Shown in pieces: positions 63,867 through 64,000 of a stretch of DNA of 64,000 nt. Origin of the DNA: JAAYJR01 sp964545315 (GTDB lineage: Bacteria > Bacteroidota > Bacteroidia > Bacteroidales > Prolixibacteraceae); NCBI GenBank assembly GCA_964545315.1, contig CAZJGI010000007.1, positions 21,345 to 85,344 of the forward strand, given 5' to 3'. A program made the position numbers and the translations under genes. The notes under the pieces were generated by a model. The model was not told the DNA's origin, searched no databases, and saw only the letters and a list, made by a program, of their open reading frames with translations. The first letter of the stretch is position 1. The number at the start of each line of letters is the position of its first letter.

Positions 63867-63897
63867 TTTGATAAATATTATTTTCTTACTAATTTTG
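63867..63897 (+). promoter_or_regulatory. Promoter of rpsF
   Basis: TTTG (63867-63870), 19 bp, then TAATTTTG (63890-63897): an exact consensus match. It starts 4 bp after the carboxyltransferase stop, and the predicted start near 63904 leaves a leader of about 36 nt before the rpsF ATG. Confidence 0.75.
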
Positions 63898-63939
63898 CGC
63901 CTCAAAATTTAAGTGTTTAATATTTAAAAATTATTGTCT

Positions 63940-64000
63940 ATGTTAAATCAGTATGAAACCGTTTTCATTTGTACTCCCGTTTTATCTGAGCCACAGGTAA
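63940..64000 (+). CDS. rpsF: 30S ribosomal protein S6, 5' part only
   Basis: The last 61 bases encode MLNQYETVFICTPVLSEPQV, which matches the usual start of Bacteroidota S6 (MLN.YETVFILTPVLS). The rest of the gene, probably followed by rpsR and rplI, is outside the window. It is too short for an ORF search but recognisable by sequence and by the strong promoter before it. Confidence 0.85.
   Translation, partial: MLNQYETVFICTPVLSEPQV

Overview
This 64 kb window is chromosomal DNA of a Bacteroidota (Bacteroidetes) bacterium, most likely from the Bacteroidales/Marinilabiliales side of the phylum, although the order cannot be fixed from sequence reading alone. The signs are: promoters of the form TTTG-N19/20-TAnnTTTG, an ECF sigma/FecR/TonB-dependent receptor locus, lipoproteins with an acidic patch after the lipobox cysteine, S9 dipeptidyl peptidase IV, a malic enzyme-phosphotransacetylase fusion, a CysNC fusion, DUF4914, DUF2027-Smr, WbqC and bactofilin. 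The DNA is AT-rich and coding density is high. No tRNA, rRNA operon, IS element, phage, CRISPR array or restriction cassette was seen, so this is mostly core genome.

Layout. 1-2140: 3' part of a trehalose-6-phosphate synthase/phosphatase. 2165-5756 (minus): a secreted DPP IV, then a two-gene unit of a PchB-like chorismate mutase and a DRE-TIM aldolase. 6128-9320: thrS-infC-rpmI-rplT, closed by a strong terminator; infC begins at an ATA codon. 9450-12242: MATE exporter and lipoprotein aldose 1-epimerase. 12503-17514: ECF sigma, TonB-dependent receptor with STN domain, FecR anti-sigma and DUF4382 lipoprotein. 17711-19310: a bactofilin followed by an actin-like ATPase whose phosphate-1 motif lies at the C-terminus, an apparent circular permutation. 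19463-24574: SDR, esterase, Nudix, M24 peptidase, WbqC and LapA-like genes. 24652-26719 (minus): dapB-lepB. 27176-28744: an exported sugar-isomerase-like lipoprotein. 28850-29137: a PKD-domain gene remnant.

29211-41973: malic enzyme-PTA, recR, a glycosyltransferase fusion, GNAT, an HSDR_N-type protein, AMP nucleosidase, holA, rhomboid, class IV aminotransferase, YqgE, a DivIC/FtsB-like protein and a hybrid-free histidine kinase. 42110-49927: a sulfate-activation operon behind a consensus promoter: SLC13 permease, DUF4914 (PEP-carboxykinase-like P-loop protein), cysD, cysNC and a nucleotide-sugar epimerase. No sulfite-forming reductase genes are present, so the product could feed either assimilation or sulfation elsewhere. 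The epimerase runs 13 bp into the convergent rnpB gene (RNase P RNA, minus strand). 50342-59545: DUF2027-Smr, queA, pepD, then a group of secreted hydrolases (tandem alpha/beta hydrolase, DUF1080 lipoprotein, calcineurin-like phosphoesterase) and an MFS exporter. 60290-63863: a three-gene biotin-dependent acyl-CoA carboxylase operon with a repeat-rich leader, followed by the start of rpsF.

The best candidate for something undescribed is the bactofilin/permuted-actin pair. Second are the DUF4914 protein inside the sulfate operon next to an APS-kinase domain with altered motifs, and the aldolase/chorismate-mutase pair.
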